DNA from: Chlorobium ferrooxidans DSM 13031
GTDB taxonomy: Bacteria > Bacteroidota > Chlorobiia > Chlorobiales > Chlorobiaceae
Direction: 5' to 3'
DNA: 64,000 nt
Assembly: GCF_000168715.1 (NCBI RefSeq)
Contig: NZ_AASE01000003.1
Coordinates: forward strand, 95,751-159,750
Part shown: positions 1 to 9,787 of the stretch, one piece after another
How the letters are laid out: every line of letters starts with the position of its first letter
How positions within the stretch are numbered: position 1 is the first letter of the stretch
Program-made: the position numbers and the translations under genes
Notes under the pieces: model-generated
What the model was told of the DNA's origin: nothing
The model's input: the letters and a program-made list of their open reading frames with translations, nothing else
The model's database searches: none

Positions 1-76
1 CGCGATGTGGAAGGATGCGGCTTACGGCAAGGGGAAAAAGGTCTGGTATGAGTACCCGAAGCGTAAAACCGATTAA
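1..76 (+). CDS. C-terminal end of an unidentified protein (partial)
   Basis: An open frame enters from the left edge (codons in phase with base 2) and stops with TAA at 74-76. Only 24 residues are visible, rich in Lys, Tyr and Trp and ending in Lys-Thr-Asp. Its stop overlaps the stop of the converging gpsA by two bases, which fits a real gene end. The family cannot be named from this tail. Confidence 0.5.
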   Translation, partial: AMWKDAAYGKGKKVWYEYPKRKTD

Positions 77-1074
77 TCCCGTTCCGATTTGGGATCACGG
101 GTCATGAGCTCAAAAATAGCCTGCCGGGCAGGCTTGCGTTCAAAGAGCATCTCATAGACCGCCTGGGTAATAGGCATTTCAACTCCGAGTCTGCTGCTGA
201 GATCATAAACCGCTTTTGAGCTGAGCACACCCTCTGCAACCATATTCATCTGGCTGATGATATCATCAAGTGTGCGGCCCCGGCCTATCTCTTCGCCGAC
301 ATAACGGTTTCTGCTGTGGCGTGAGAGGCAGGTAACAACCAGATCGCCGATCCCCGAAAGTCCGGAGAGGGTGACAGGATCCCCTCCAAGCCGTATGCAG
401 AGCCTTGAGATTTCGGCAAGTCCTCTCGTGATAATTGCCGCCTTGGCGTTATCTCCATACCCTATGCCATCGGAGATACCGGCAGCAATCGCAATGATGT
501 TCTTGACCGAACCGGCGGTTTCAACCCCGATGATATCGTTATTGACATAGACACGGAACATGTTGGTACGAAAGAGCTCCTGCACAATCTCAGCCGTCCG
601 TAGCGACGGTGAGGAGGCAACCACGGTCGTGGGCTGCTCTTTTGCTACCTCTTCGGCATGGCTCGGTCCATAGAGCGCTGCAACCTGTGCGGGCTTCAGA
701 GAGGGGAGCACTTCAAGCAGAACTTCCGACATCCGCTTACCCGTTCCAACCTCGATACCCTTGGCAACATTGACCAGAATTTTACCGTCGAGTGACGTCG
801 TACAAAAACCGGTAACCGTCTCCCGCAACGCCTGGGATGGCACGGCCGTAACGATCACTTCGGCCCAGGAGATCAGTTCAGGAAGGAGATCGGCAACATC
901 AAGTGAGTCCGGAAAAGCCACGCCCTTCAGATAGCGTTGATTTTCACGCTCCGCCCTGAGCTTTGCCGAGAATTCCGGGCGGTGCGCCCAGAGGCGGACA
1001 GGATAACCTTTCGAAGCAAGAAGTACGGCAAGTGTGGTGCCCCAGCTTCCGGCACCAAGTACAGCAATATTCAT
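73..1074 (-). CDS. gpsA: Glycerol-3-phosphate dehydrogenase [NAD(P)+]
   Basis: GpsA reduces dihydroxyacetone phosphate to sn-glycerol 3-phosphate in the cytoplasm, the entry step to phospholipids. The 333 aa match the family length. The N-terminal Rossmann motif GAGSWG is at residues 7-12, the substrate loop GPSHAEE at 136-142 and the segment [12 protein letters not shown] with the expected catalytic Lys at 188-199. The gene lies 15 bp downstream of plsY, which uses its product, so the two are probably co-transcribed. Identification is firm. Confidence 0.97.
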   Translation of the reverse strand: MNIAVLGAGSWGTTLAVLLASKGYPVRLWAHRPEFSAKLRAERENQRYLKGVAFPDSLDVADLLPELISWAEVIVTAVPSQALRETVTGFCTTSLDGKILVNVAKGIEVGTGKRMSEVLLEVLPSLKPAQVAALYGPSHAEEVAKEQPTTVVASSPSLRTAEIVQELFRTNMFRVYVNNDIIGVETAGSVKNIIAIAAGISDGIGYGDNAKAAIITRGLAEISRLCIRLGGDPVTLSGLSGIGDLVVTCLSRHSRNRYVGEEIGRGRTLDDIISQMNMVAEGVLSSKAVYDLSSRLGVEMPITQAVYEMLFERKPARQAIFELMTRDPKSERD

Positions 1075-1089
1075 CGGATAATCAGGCCG

Positions 1090-1797
1090 TTATGCACGCC
1101 TGCCGAATGTCAGACGGTTCTCCGTACCGGAAAGCAGCCTTCTGATATTGGCCCTGTGCGTGTAAAGAATGGCAAGCGCGACAATAAGCCCGAAAATCAT
1201 AAGGTGATAGTCGAGGCTGTCATGGAAGGAGAGTGGGGATCCGAAAAGCCTGATATAGTAGTCAAGGCCGCCGCCAAGCTCAAAAATATACTTGCGGATG
1301 GCAATGATAAGCGGAAAGGCAAGTGCCGCAAGAATGGAGGCTACCGAGACATACCTTGAAACGTAGACGGTCAGCAGAAAAATAGCGACAACGATCAGCA
1401 TGCTTACCGGTGCAATGCCGATCAGCATCCCGGCGGCAGTGCTGACACCCTTGCCACCCTTGAAACCGGCAAAGACTGTAAAGACATGGCCGATTACCGC
1501 ACACATCCCGGCCAGAAGCCTGAGAGCAACCTCATTCATATCGGGAAAATTACCGATCGGGTGCTCCCGGAAAAAAGCGACAACAGAAACCGCGGCAATA
1601 ACGCCCTTGACAATATCAATAAGCGTAACCGTCAGACCGGCCTTCCAGCCGAGTACACGAAAGGCATTGGTACCTCCGGCATTTCCGCTGCCGAAGTCCC
1701 TGACATCAATACCCTTGAGCATCTTTCCCGCCATAATGCTGGTAGGGATGGATCCGATGAGATAGCTCACCGCTAAAATGGCAAGTAAAGTCACCAT
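1090..1797 (-). CDS. plsY: Acyl-phosphate:glycerol-3-phosphate acyltransferase PlsY
   Basis: Integral membrane enzyme that moves an acyl group from acyl-phosphate to glycerol 3-phosphate to give lysophosphatidate. The 235-aa protein is hydrophobic throughout and carries the PlsY motifs GSIPTS (15-20), GSGNAGGTN (36-44) and [10 protein letters not shown] (111-120). It sits between purM and gpsA on the same strand. Pairing with gpsA makes a short phospholipid-precursor unit. It is slightly longer than many PlsY proteins (about 200 aa), mostly in the loops. Confidence 0.96.
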   Translation of the reverse strand: MVTLLAILAVSYLIGSIPTSIMAGKMLKGIDVRDFGSGNAGGTNAFRVLGWKAGLTVTLIDIVKGVIAAVSVVAFFREHPIGNFPDMNEVALRLLAGMCAVIGHVFTVFAGFKGGKGVSTAAGMLIGIAPVSMLIVVAIFLLTVYVSRYVSVASILAALAFPLIIAIRKYIFELGGGLDYYIRLFGSPLSFHDSLDYHLMIFGLIVALAILYTHRANIRRLLSGTENRLTFGRRA

Positions 1798-1848
1798 AAA
1801 CGTTACTGATTATTGCTGTGTGACAAAAAAATAACGCAAAAAATGCCC

Positions 1849-2838
1849 TCAGGTTCTGGAGACCTGCCCTATAATGTACGAATTTTCCCCCTGAGATTGC
1901 AAGACGGCCCGTACATCATCAACCGCATTTTTTTCAACAATCATGACCAGTCCGGCTCCGAGATTGAAGGTTCTGCGCATATCCTCCTCGGGAACACTCC
2001 CCTCTTTACGGATAATATCAAAAATCGCCGGTTCCGGCCATGCACTCCATTCCACATCAAGTTTCAGACCGTCAGGCACAATACGCATGGTATTACCCAG
2101 AAGACCTCCACCGGTAATATGTGACAGACCCTTGAGTGCGGGTGAACCGAAAAACGGCTCAATCGCCCGGAGATAGGAGCGGTGACCTTTCAGCAGCTCC
2201 TCTCCCGCAGAACCTTCAAGACCTGAAAATGTCTGGTGCATCCTTCCGTCAAGCACTTTGCGGGCAAGTGAATAGCCGTTGGTGTGCAGCCCGGTGGATG
2301 GAAGGGCAAGCAGCACATCACCGGCAGTGATTGATGCGCCGTTGATGATTTTTTCATGATCAACAACTCCGACAATAGAGCCTGCGAGGTCAAAATCCTC
2401 CTCACTATAGACGCCCGGCATCTCGGCGGTTTCGCCGCCGATAAGTGCGCATCCATTCTCCCGGCAGGCCTTGACCATACCGGTAACAACGGCAGCGGCA
2501 AGCTCAGGCGTCAGCTTTCCGCAGGCATAGTAATCGAGAAAAAAGAGCGGTTTTGCTCCACAGACCAGAATATCATTGACACAGTGATTGACAAGGCATG
2601 AGCCGACCGTGTCATAGATACCGAGCTCAATGGCAATTTTCAGTTTTGTACCGACCCCGTCAATGCTGCTGACCAGCACCGGTTTTTTATACAGGGAGAA
2701 ATCGGGCTGAAAAAAACCTCCGAACGCGCCGATATCGGTAATAACTCCGGGAGTAAATGTCTGGCGTACCTGGGGTTTGATCAAACGGACGAACTCTTCA
2801 CCCGCACTGATATCGACTCCGGCTTTTTTATAATCCAT
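1849..2838 (-). CDS. purM: Phosphoribosylformylglycinamidine cyclo-ligase (AIR synthetase)
   Basis: PurM closes the imidazole ring in de novo purine synthesis (FGAM + ATP to AIR). The 329 aa begin with the family-typical MDYKKAGVD and contain the ATP-binding GVGTKLKIA segment near residue 82 and the glycine-rich HITGGG stretch in the C-terminal half. A good ribosome site (AGAGGT) precedes the ATG by about 7 bases. It lies 43 bp after the aspartokinase and 51 bp before plsY on the same strand, so may share a transcript with both although the pathways are unrelated. Confidence 0.96.
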   Translation of the reverse strand: MDYKKAGVDISAGEEFVRLIKPQVRQTFTPGVITDIGAFGGFFQPDFSLYKKPVLVSSIDGVGTKLKIAIELGIYDTVGSCLVNHCVNDILVCGAKPLFFLDYYACGKLTPELAAAVVTGMVKACRENGCALIGGETAEMPGVYSEEDFDLAGSIVGVVDHEKIINGASITAGDVLLALPSTGLHTNGYSLARKVLDGRMHQTFSGLEGSAGEELLKGHRSYLRAIEPFFGSPALKGLSHITGGGLLGNTMRIVPDGLKLDVEWSAWPEPAIFDIIRKEGSVPEEDMRRTFNLGAGLVMIVEKNAVDDVRAVLQSQGENSYIIGQVSRT

Positions 2839-2881
2839 CTGCTACCTCTTTAAATTTAATACATTTAATATCGAGAACGCT

Positions 2882-4297
2882 TTACGGAGTTCCTGCCGGG
2901 GTTTCAAAAATACCGGCATCCTCAGGGCCGGAGAAAAACTCCCTGTGGAGGTTTCTGACCGCCGTAACCACCTCGGACTCCTGAACAACAAACCCGACAT
3001 TTATCTCTGATGCGCCCTGGGAGATCATCCTGAGATTGACATCTTTCAGCGCATTGAATATCCTGCCGGCGACGCCGCGGGAGAGGCGAAGATTATCACC
3101 AACCACACTGACCGTGGCCACATTGTGCTCGATATCAACTTCCCCGAAGCTGTTCAGATGCTGGATAAGCTCCTCACTGAAACTTTTTTCATCAACGGTC
3201 AGCGATACCGAAACCTCACTGGTGGAGATCATCTCCACCGATACGCCGAAACGGGCGAAAGCACCGAACAACTCATTCATAAAGCCGTGACGACCGAACA
3301 TCCGGTTTGAGCGCATGTTGATGATGCACTGTCCCTTTTTAACCGCAATGGATTTGACAAGACCATCGTAGCTTTTGCCTGAAAGCCGTTCAGGATCATT
3401 GGTAATAAGCGTTCCCTTGGCATCCGGATGCCAGGAGTTGAGCACATAGACCGGAATATTTTTCTGCACAGCGGGCGCGATGGTATCGGGATGCAGCACC
3501 TTGGCTCCGAGATAGGCAAGCTCCGCGGCTTCGGAAAAGGTCATGACCCGGATGCTCCGTGCTTCGGGCACAAGGCGCGGATCGCAGGTCATGACACCGT
3601 CAACATCGGTCCATATCTGAATGGCGTTGTCATTGAGCCAGGATCCGAGCAGGGCAGCTGAAAAGTCGGAACCGCCCCTGCCGAGTGTCGTTGTCCTGCC
3701 GTCTTTTGTCGATCCAATATAGCCCTGGGTAATGACCGTGGTGCCCTTTTCAAGGAGCGGTGCGATCATGAGCATGGCATTTGCTTCGCAGAGATCATTG
3801 AGCGGGCGGGCAAAACCAAAATTATCATCGGTAATCATCACCTTGCGGACATCGACCCATTCAGCGTTTAATCCCTGATCCTTCATTGCGGCGGCAAACA
3901 CCGTGGTCGAAAAGAGTTCACCGAAAGAGCAGAACATGTCCCTGGAGCGCTCGGTCAGTTCACCGACTATATCTACACCCTTGACCAGCATTTCAAGGCG
4001 GGCGGAAAACTGTTCAACAGTGTCGGCAAGCTCTTTTTTCAACTCATCACTCTTGATCAGCTCGTCAATCAGATTGAGGTGAAAGCTGCGAACCTCTCCG
4101 GCAAGTCGCATTGCCTCTTCGAGATCGCTTCGTCCGGCAGCATCGGCAATCTGCACCAGTTTATTGGTTATACCGCTGCATGCACTGAGCACAACAAGAG
4201 GCGCCGCCTTCCCTGCTTCCCTGGAAACCAGTGAAATTGCCTGCTGCATCGCACCGGCAGTTCCAACCGAGGTCCCTCCGAATTTCATCACCGCCAT
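2882..4297 (-). CDS. lysC: Aspartate kinase, monofunctional
   Basis: Phosphorylates L-aspartate, the first step to lysine, threonine, methionine and diaminopimelate. The 471 aa start with the amino-acid-kinase motif KFGGTSVG (5-12), contain the [15 protein letters not shown] substrate motif in the middle, and end with two ACT-like regulatory repeats, as in LysC/AK-III-type enzymes. No homoserine dehydrogenase domain is fused. The ACT region implies feedback control by end products, but which amino acid cannot be read from sequence. No lysine riboswitch-like leader fits in the short (117 bp) divergent gap to the next gene. Confidence 0.94.
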   Translation of the reverse strand: MAVMKFGGTSVGTAGAMQQAISLVSREAGKAAPLVVLSACSGITNKLVQIADAAGRSDLEEAMRLAGEVRSFHLNLIDELIKSDELKKELADTVEQFSARLEMLVKGVDIVGELTERSRDMFCSFGELFSTTVFAAAMKDQGLNAEWVDVRKVMITDDNFGFARPLNDLCEANAMLMIAPLLEKGTTVITQGYIGSTKDGRTTTLGRGGSDFSAALLGSWLNDNAIQIWTDVDGVMTCDPRLVPEARSIRVMTFSEAAELAYLGAKVLHPDTIAPAVQKNIPVYVLNSWHPDAKGTLITNDPERLSGKSYDGLVKSIAVKKGQCIINMRSNRMFGRHGFMNELFGAFARFGVSVEMISTSEVSVSLTVDEKSFSEELIQHLNSFGEVDIEHNVATVSVVGDNLRLSRGVAGRIFNALKDVNLRMISQGASEINVGFVVQESEVVTAVRNLHREFFSGPEDAGIFETPAGTP

Positions 4298-4414
4298 AAC
4301 AATTCAAACAAATAGGTTAATCGTGAAAATTTCACTTACATTTCCTCTATGCTTCACGGGGAAGCATCCGCTGTTCCCGAAAAAGAACAACCTTGATAAA
4401 CTCGACCGGTTACA

Positions 4415-5014
4415 ATGGATTCACGCTCCACATGGCTCAAGTCGTGCCAAAGGCTGCTGCTCCTGGGAACCTTGTCCAGCCTGCTCTTCAGTGCTGTCGG
4501 TTGCCAGATCCTGCTGAGAGGGTCAGGAGAGAGTCGGGAGAGCAAATATAGTTTAAAAAAGAGAAAATCGTATATCTCGTGTATGGCGGAAGGAAGAGGC
4601 TCAGCCGAGATCTGCCGCCTGCCGTTAAAGGTGCCGGAACGATCCATCGACCGGCTCTTTTCATCCCTTGACGACGCCATGGGCACAGCTTATCGTTCAG
4701 GGGGATCGACTCCGGACGGATTCGACTGTTCCGGCCTGGTGAGCTATCTCTACAAACAGAACTTCAGGATGCTGCTCCCCAGAACTGCCGGAGAGCAGGC
4801 CTTGCTCGGCCCCCTGGTGGAGAAAAAAGAGCTTCGTCCGGGTGATCTTCTGTTTTTCAGCATCGGCGGAGGGCGCATCGACCATGTAGGGATCAGTATA
4901 GGCAAAAACAGCTTTGCGCATGCGGCAAGGCGTGGTGTCATGATCAGCAGCCTCACCGAAAGCTACTACCTTCGTCACTACGTCTGTGCAGCCCGGATTA
5001 TAATGCCGGACTGA
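4415..5014 (+). CDS. NlpC/P60 family cell-wall hydrolase, lipoprotein
   Basis: Predicted peptidoglycan endopeptidase. The N-terminus is a lipoprotein signal peptide ending in SAVGC, with the lipidated Cys at residue 30. The NlpC/P60 domain fills residues about 75-199: catalytic Cys105 in GFDCSGLVS, His157 in DHVGI and His169 in FAHAA form the expected triad. At 199 aa it is a minimal single-domain member. It opens a plus-strand run with prmA and the Ppx/GppA gene, divergent from the aspartokinase. Its cleavage specificity is inferred from the family only. Confidence 0.9.
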   Translation: MDSRSTWLKSCQRLLLLGTLSSLLFSAVGCQILLRGSGESRESKYSLKKRKSYISCMAEGRGSAEICRLPLKVPERSIDRLFSSLDDAMGTAYRSGGSTPDGFDCSGLVSYLYKQNFRMLLPRTAGEQALLGPLVEKKELRPGDLLFFSIGGGRIDHVGISIGKNSFAHAARRGVMISSLTESYYLRHYVCAARIIMPD

Positions 5015-5113
5015 GTCGCCTCCACACCTTCACGCGAAACCCTCTTTGCATGGTGAAAATCTCTTATATTGCTCCTCATCATTTCACTCTTTCAAACCAC
5101 TCCGGCTCTCTTT

Positions 5114-5995
5114 ATGCCAAACACAGGAATACAGAACTATATCGAACTGGCTTTTATAGTAAACCCCTCCCTGCATGAACTCTATATCGGCCTGCTGGCC
5201 GCTGAAGGTATAGCGTATTTTCAGGAGGAGGACGAACGGCTTCTGGCCTATCTGCCGGAAGAGGAGTGGACCGATGAGAAAGAGCAGACAATGATTGCTT
5301 TTCTGCAAGAGCGTCTGGGAACTGCTCCTGCCTATACTGCCACCTTTATGGCTGACCGGAACTGGAATGCCGAGTGGGAAGCCAACCTGCAACCTATCGA
5401 AATATCCGACCGCTTTCTGATTGTCCAGAAAAACAAGGATATCAACCCTAAACCCGGTCAGATTGTCATTGAGATCAATCCGAAAATGTCATTCGGAACC
5501 GGTTACCATGCCACAACCCGCCTGATGCTTCGCCAGATGGAGCAACTGGAGCTGAAAGACAAAAAAATGATGGATATCGGTACCGGCACCGGAGTACTTG
5601 CCATTGCAGCCCGCAAGCTCGGCAACAACCTGCCGATCCTTGCGTTCGACAACAGTGCATGGGCGGCGGAAAACGCGATAGAGAATATTGAACAGAATGC
5701 TGCACCGGATATAAAAATAGAGCTTCTTGATGCAGAAGAGGATCTTATTGTGAACCTTCGTGAGGGCTATGACCTGATTCTGGCAAATATCAACAAAAAC
5801 GTAATTGACCGGATTCTGCCCGCCATAAGAAAGTACTCACCGGAAGCCACGGTCCTGCTCTCCGGTATTCTGGTCTATGATGAACCGTGGCTGAAAAAGC
5901 TGCTGAAACGGCTCGGCTATGAGATTGTGCAAACCATCTATGAAGATGAATGGCTCTCAAGCCTTGTCCGCCCACTCTCCCGTTCAACGCTTTAA
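5114..5995 (+). CDS. prmA: Ribosomal protein L11 methyltransferase
   Basis: PrmA trimethylates ribosomal protein L11 using S-adenosylmethionine. The 293-aa reading from ATG 5114 gives the usual family start (PNTGIQNYIEL) and length; an in-frame TTG at 5069 would add 15 residues and looks spurious. Motif FGTGYHATT marks the PrmA subfamily, followed by the SAM site DIGTGTGVLAIAA and the LANINKN motif IV. The Ppx/GppA gene follows 15 bp downstream. Confidence 0.93.
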   Translation: MPNTGIQNYIELAFIVNPSLHELYIGLLAAEGIAYFQEEDERLLAYLPEEEWTDEKEQTMIAFLQERLGTAPAYTATFMADRNWNAEWEANLQPIEISDRFLIVQKNKDINPKPGQIVIEINPKMSFGTGYHATTRLMLRQMEQLELKDKKMMDIGTGTGVLAIAARKLGNNLPILAFDNSAWAAENAIENIEQNAAPDIKIELLDAEEDLIVNLREGYDLILANINKNVIDRILPAIRKYSPEATVLLSGILVYDEPWLKKLLKRLGYEIVQTIYEDEWLSSLVRPLSRSTL

Positions 5996-6010
5996 ACTCC
6001 CCGGCAGACC

Positions 6011-6946
6011 ATGAAACGGGTTTCATGCATTGATATCGGCACCAATACAGCACTCTTGCTCGTTGCCGACCTCGTACCGGAAAGCGGCAGCATCATTCCG
6101 GTCTGCCACCGACAAACAATTGTTCGGCTTGGCAAAAATGTTGACGCAGAAAAAGTCATTGACCGGGAGGCTCAAGAGCGTTTGATCACCTGCATGAAGG
6201 AGTACGCTGAACTAAGCCGTGAACACGGAAGTGAATGCGTCATTGCAGCAGGAACAAGCGCCCTGAGAGATGCCGCCAACCGGACGGAGGTGATCCGAGC
6301 GGTTAAAGAAGAGACCGGAATTGCAATCAGATGCATCTCCGGTGAGGAGGAGGCAAAACTCACCTTTTTCGGTGCAGTAGCCGTTATGAGCCGGATTCCG
6401 GAACCCTTCTCGGTGATCGACATCGGAGGCGGCAGCACGGAGATTTCCATGGGCTCACTTGAGGGTATAACGGAAAGCGTGAGCCTCGACATCGGATCGG
6501 TCAGGCTCACCGAGCGGTTTTTCACCATGCTCCCCCCTCCGGAAAGCGAGTTTGAGCAGGCAGAAGCAGAGATCAGCAACATGCTCACAAAGCGTATCCT
6601 CCCCTTTTTTGCGTCACGCGAAAATGTGTTCGGAGTAGCCGGAACCGTGACCACCATTGCCCAGGTCTCTCAGGGAATGAACCACTTTGATGCGCTGAAG
6701 GTACACAACTACCCGCTCAGCTACTTCGAGGTTCATGAACTGCTCCAACAACTCAGGAAAAAAACCAATGAAGAGATCATTGCGCTTGGCATCCCCGAAG
6801 GACGCTCTGACGTCATTACCATGGGCACCCTTATTCTGCATCAGTTCATGCGCCTGCTCGGCATCGGTGAAATTCGGGTCAGCATCCAGGGGCTGCGTTT
6901 CGGCCTTGCGCAGGAGGAGCTGATCCGGCTTCAGCAAACACTCTGA
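6011..6946 (+). CDS. Ppx/GppA family phosphatase
   Basis: Member of the exopolyphosphatase/guanosine pentaphosphatase family, of the ASKHA fold. The phosphate-1 motif is CIDIGTNTALLLVAD at residues 5-19 and the second phosphate motif is VIDIGGGSTEISMG near residue 138. The 311 aa contain only the two-domain catalytic core, lacking the C-terminal HD-like domain of E. coli Ppx. Whether it cleaves polyphosphate or pppGpp cannot be told. Its 3' end overlaps the converging methyltransferase gene by 68 bp. Confidence 0.9.
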   Translation: MKRVSCIDIGTNTALLLVADLVPESGSIIPVCHRQTIVRLGKNVDAEKVIDREAQERLITCMKEYAELSREHGSECVIAAGTSALRDAANRTEVIRAVKEETGIAIRCISGEEEAKLTFFGAVAVMSRIPEPFSVIDIGGGSTEISMGSLEGITESVSLDIGSVRLTERFFTMLPPPESEFEQAEAEISNMLTKRILPFFASRENVFGVAGTVTTIAQVSQGMNHFDALKVHNYPLSYFEVHELLQQLRKKTNEEIIALGIPEGRSDVITMGTLILHQFMRLLGIGEIRVSIQGLRFGLAQEELIRLQQTL

Positions 6947-8135
6947 GGGCGTAGATGACAACCGGCTCACGCTCTGCGTTCCGGGTAAAAAAGAGGAATA
7001 CCCGCTCGCTCTCCCTGATACCGAACCGCGTTCGCAGCTTTTCCACAGAGAGGGGAAAATCACGCCGCTGAATACTTGCTCCCGTTATATGGTGCCGAGC
7101 CAGAAATGCCCTGAAGGTTTTCGGTTTCCAGGGGACAGCGTCCAGAACCCGGAAGAGCCTGCCGGGAAAATCCGCAATCAGTTGTTCCCCTGTCAGATAA
7201 TCGACCGATCCATTCAGAAACTCAAGACCGCAATTCCGGGCAAGCACCGCTGAAAGTCGCGCCTTGATGATTGCCGGGTCCGGCTCGTAGAGAAACTGCT
7301 TCAGCGAAGAGGCAACTGCCCGGTCGGCATCCGGATCTCCGCAAACCTCAACGACAGCATCCGACCCGGTTGAAAGAGCAACCGCCCTGATCGTCACAGG
7401 GCGATCTCTTGCCCCCCGGTCAAGCAGCAACAGCGACTCCTTGCATTCACGGTCAACCGAAACCACCACGATTTCCGAGAGTGCCGGCAAAATCGCTTTC
7501 AGGGTGCTCAGCTCAAGCGCCGGAGAGGCCTTGATGCAGACCTTTGCCGCCTTCCGGAGAAGCAGGTCATGGTTGAGAACAACATCGGGACTAGCCGACT
7601 CAAGAGTGACAGAGCGCTGCCCCTCCTCTCGGCGAGCAGGATCAACATAGATCCACTCAAAGCTGTCATCCGGATATCCGGCAAGCAGGGTGAGACTGTC
7701 AGCATGCTGCACCTGAACATTGCCGATTCCGCACTGCTTCAGATTATGCTCCATCAGGGTGGAGAGCAACGGGTCACGCTCACAATAAAGAACATCATCA
7801 AATGTTCGGGAGAGAAAGATCGAGTCAATACCAAGGCCGCCAGAGAGGTCGATCAACCGCTTTCCTGAAAGCATTGAGGCCTTGAACGCAGCCGCCCGCT
7901 CTCCCGAAGCCTGCTCCAGCGAGAGCGGAGTGTAAAGCAGATTATAGGTTGAAAGGGAGGGTAACTTTTTGGCCGCTTTCCGGCGGCAACCAATCTGTTC
8001 CGCCATTGCCCTGACCGGCAAATCCTTGCGGCCATGAAACTGCATGGCAAACTGAGCCGGATCATCGCCGCTGTGCAGCGCAATCAGCGCCTGAACATCA
8101 GGCTCACACAGGCGATAGAGCTCTTCTAAGGTCAT
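6879..8135 (-). CDS. Class I SAM-dependent methyltransferase with THUMP-like C-terminal region
   Basis: A 418-aa protein with a SAM-binding motif LIDLSGGLGIDS near residue 94 and a YVDPARR motif in the position of the catalytic loop. The C-terminal third resembles the THUMP-like domain that accompanies this methyltransferase group in Bacteroidota and Chlorobiota. Likely an RNA or protein methyltransferase; the substrate is unknown. The last 22 codons run antisense into the end of the Ppx/GppA gene, a convergent overlap that may couple the two by antisense transcription. Confidence 0.8.
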   Translation of the reverse strand: MTLEELYRLCEPDVQALIALHSGDDPAQFAMQFHGRKDLPVRAMAEQIGCRRKAAKKLPSLSTYNLLYTPLSLEQASGERAAAFKASMLSGKRLIDLSGGLGIDSIFLSRTFDDVLYCERDPLLSTLMEHNLKQCGIGNVQVQHADSLTLLAGYPDDSFEWIYVDPARREEGQRSVTLESASPDVVLNHDLLLRKAAKVCIKASPALELSTLKAILPALSEIVVVSVDRECKESLLLLDRGARDRPVTIRAVALSTGSDAVVEVCGDPDADRAVASSLKQFLYEPDPAIIKARLSAVLARNCGLEFLNGSVDYLTGEQLIADFPGRLFRVLDAVPWKPKTFRAFLARHHITGASIQRRDFPLSVEKLRTRFGIRESERVFLFFTRNAEREPVVIYALRVFAEAGSAPPAQGRNAAPGC

Positions 8136-8156
8136 GGGAAGGATTTTCTTGAAAGG

Positions 8157-8288
8157 ACCAAAAAGACTTCAGCGACAACAAGTACCAATAAAAAAAGAAA
8201 TCCAGTTCCAGCAAACCGTGATTTACTCTTCATCTCTTCGTCGTTGAAGTCCCTGCTGTCCTTTAAGTCCTTAAAGCTTTAAGTCCTT
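8157..8288. repeat. Degenerate 9-nt-periodic GGAC repeat, copy 1
   Basis: Bases 8236-8288 read on the minus strand as successive units of the type aaaGGACTT, aaaGGACAG, cagGGACTT, caaCGACGA. A weaker, oppositely oriented piece lies at 8163-8187. The same repeat recurs at 8971-9056, 9788-9832 and 62402-62450. It borders the four-helix-bundle gene on its 3' side. Confidence 0.75.
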
Positions 8289-8292
8289 TTTT

Positions 8293-8853
8293 TTATTTCT
8301 TCGAGCTGCTTCTCTGCTTCAGGCGAGCTTTGGTCATACGTTCACGAAGTCCACCCTCAGAAACAAACTCCTGCTCAAGATAACGAATCTGCCGCGCCAG
8401 AAGATAACTGCATACCCTGATGAGACCGATAATCACGTTGGCAGAAATTTCAGCCTCCTTATGCTCAATACCTTTCTTAAACGTAGAGTACTCCGCATCA
8501 GGCAGACGGTTCAGCTCTCGAAGACGAAAAGCATAGGGATGTTCGGGGCTCCACTCGGCGAAACCGTTGATTCTCAGAAAATCGCGATAATCCTCAAGCA
8601 ACTCTTCAAGACTCGCACGGGCAACATTGGTCAGCTTGATCTCAGTCTCCTTTGAGGTTCCTGAGGCCATACTCCCTTCAATAATGTTCTGCTTGCCGGA
8701 ACGTGCAGCCTGAACCATCTGATCAATAGTACGGTCACTTTGTTTGTAAATTCTCCGGGTAAAATAGCAGGTGGCATCATAGATAATTTCAGCCTTCCTG
8801 TATGAGAGCAGATTTCTGTAACCACCATGAACAGGAATAAAGCCGTCAGCCAT
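8293..8853 (-). CDS. Four-helix-bundle protein (S23/IVS-like, with four-helix suffix region)
   Basis: The 186-aa reading from ATG 8853 is preferred over ATG 8871 because a strong GGAGG lies 6-7 bases upstream of it. The protein begins with a short FIPVHGGYRNLLSY lead and continues with predicted helices resembling the proteins encoded in 23S rRNA intervening sequences. No catalytic residues are evident; family members are small bundles of unknown or RNA-related role. The gene stands alone between two copies of the GGAC repeat, suggesting it moved in as a unit. Confidence 0.8.
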   Translation of the reverse strand: MADGFIPVHGGYRNLLSYRKAEIIYDATCYFTRRIYKQSDRTIDQMVQAARSGKQNIIEGSMASGTSKETEIKLTNVARASLEELLEDYRDFLRINGFAEWSPEHPYAFRLRELNRLPDAEYSTFKKGIEHKEAEISANVIIGLIRVCSYLLARQIRYLEQEFVSEGGLRERMTKARLKQRSSSKK

Positions 8854-8970
8854 AAATTCCCTCCGAAGCATTTTTGAGAAAAAAACCGGTGAAGGAGTAA
8901 AAAGATAGGCACTACATTAAAATTACTGCTATCCAATCAAATAACCTTAGAAAACCTTATTTTTCTTGAA

Positions 8971-9056
8971 ACGACTTAAAGGACATCAACGACAGCAAGG
9001 ACTAATATTCTCCCTCTTCGTCCCTGAAGTCCCTGCTGTCCTTTAAGTCCTTTTTT
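8971..9056. repeat. Degenerate 9-nt-periodic GGAC repeat, copy 2, arranged as an inverted repeat
   Basis: GACTTAAAGGACA at 8973-8985 is the exact reverse complement of TGTCCTTTAAGTC at 9037-9049. The right arm is followed by a T run (9051-9056), so the RNA could fold as a terminator-like hairpin, although no plus-strand gene lies upstream to be terminated. It separates the four-helix-bundle gene from the toxin-antitoxin pair. Confidence 0.8.
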
Positions 9057-9091
9057 CTGTCATAATCAAGCTCCTTCATAAAAACCGATTG

Positions 9092-9133
9092 TTGTTTTTA
9101 TCAAGCGAAACAGGTATGATAGAAAGTATGATA
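9092..9133 (+). promoter_or_regulatory. Promoter and direct-repeat operator candidate of the toxin-antitoxin pair
   Basis: TTGTTT (9092-9097), 17 bases, then TATGAT (9115-9120) makes a plausible sigma-70 promoter. The octamer GTATGATA occurs twice, at 9114-9121 and 9126-9133, a direct repeat one helical turn apart, as ribbon-helix-helix antitoxins often bind. Autoregulation is an inference. Confidence 0.45.
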
Positions 9134-9154
9134 ACTATTCAGTGAGGAGAGAAG

Positions 9155-9397
9155 ATGGGAAAAACAAAAGTTGCGGTAACCATTGATGCACAGGCCATCA
9201 TAAAAATTGACCGGCTTGTCGAAAGGAAGGTTTTTGCCAATCGCAGCCAGGCAATAGAGGAGGCGCTTAATGAAAAAATTGAGCGTATTGAACACCGCAG
9301 ACTGGCTGAAGAGTGCGCAAAACTTGATCCTGTTGAAGAGCGCCAACTGGCAGATGAGGGTATAACCGGGGAGATTGAGACATGGCCGGAATACTGA
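9155..9397 (+). CDS. Antitoxin, ribbon-helix-helix type, of a MazF-like pair
   Basis: An 80-aa protein with a beta-strand start (TKVAVTIDAQAI) and two helices typical of CopG/RHH DNA-binding antitoxins, then an acidic, charged C-terminal half that would wrap the toxin. A clear ribosome site (GAGGAGAG) precedes the ATG. It overlaps the following toxin gene by 16 bp. The role, neutralising the toxin and repressing the operon, is inferred from the arrangement. Confidence 0.82.
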   Translation: MGKTKVAVTIDAQAIIKIDRLVERKVFANRSQAIEEALNEKIERIEHRRLAEECAKLDPVEERQLADEGITGEIETWPEY

Positions 9398-9720
9398 GGG
9401 GTGAGATCCGGTGGGCTGACCTGAACCCGACTCGGGGTAATGAGCAATCCGGTCTTCGGCCTGTGCTGGTGTTGAGCCATGATGTTTTTAATGACCGATC
9501 GGGGACGGTTATTGCCGTTGCGCTGACAAGCCAGCCACAAAAAGCAGGTTTTCCGCTTACTTTACCAATTGAATCAGCCGCTCTTCCAAAAAAATCATGG
9601 ATTAAAATCAGCCAGATCAGAACGTTGTCAGAAGAAAGGATCGGAAGCAAAATCGGAACGATTTCTGCCGAGGAGATGCTGCGGGTTGTCGAGGGAGTTA
9701 ATGAGATTATAGGCAGATAA
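9382..9720 (+). CDS. MazF/PemK-type endoribonuclease toxin
   Basis: The 112-aa protein has the family landmarks: GEIRWADLNPTRGNEQ at the start, the RPVLVLS strand, the SWIKISQIRTLS segment, and a C-terminal helix. MazF toxins cut single-stranded mRNA at short motifs. Overlap with the upstream antitoxin indicates translational coupling. It looks full length, so the module is probably functional. The pair lies between GGAC repeat copies 2 and 3. Confidence 0.9.
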   Translation: MAGILRGEIRWADLNPTRGNEQSGLRPVLVLSHDVFNDRSGTVIAVALTSQPQKAGFPLTLPIESAALPKKSWIKISQIRTLSEERIGSKIGTISAEEMLRVVEGVNEIIGR

Positions 9721-9787
9721 CCCTGTGCTATTCTGGTGCGCACCACAGTGCGGGAAGTAAACCTGGCTTATTCTTGATTTACATTCT

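Noticed and set aside
4298..4414. Lysine riboswitch before the aspartokinase gene
   Set aside because: The gap is only 117 bp and shows no suitable structure; too short for a lysine aptamer plus expression platform.
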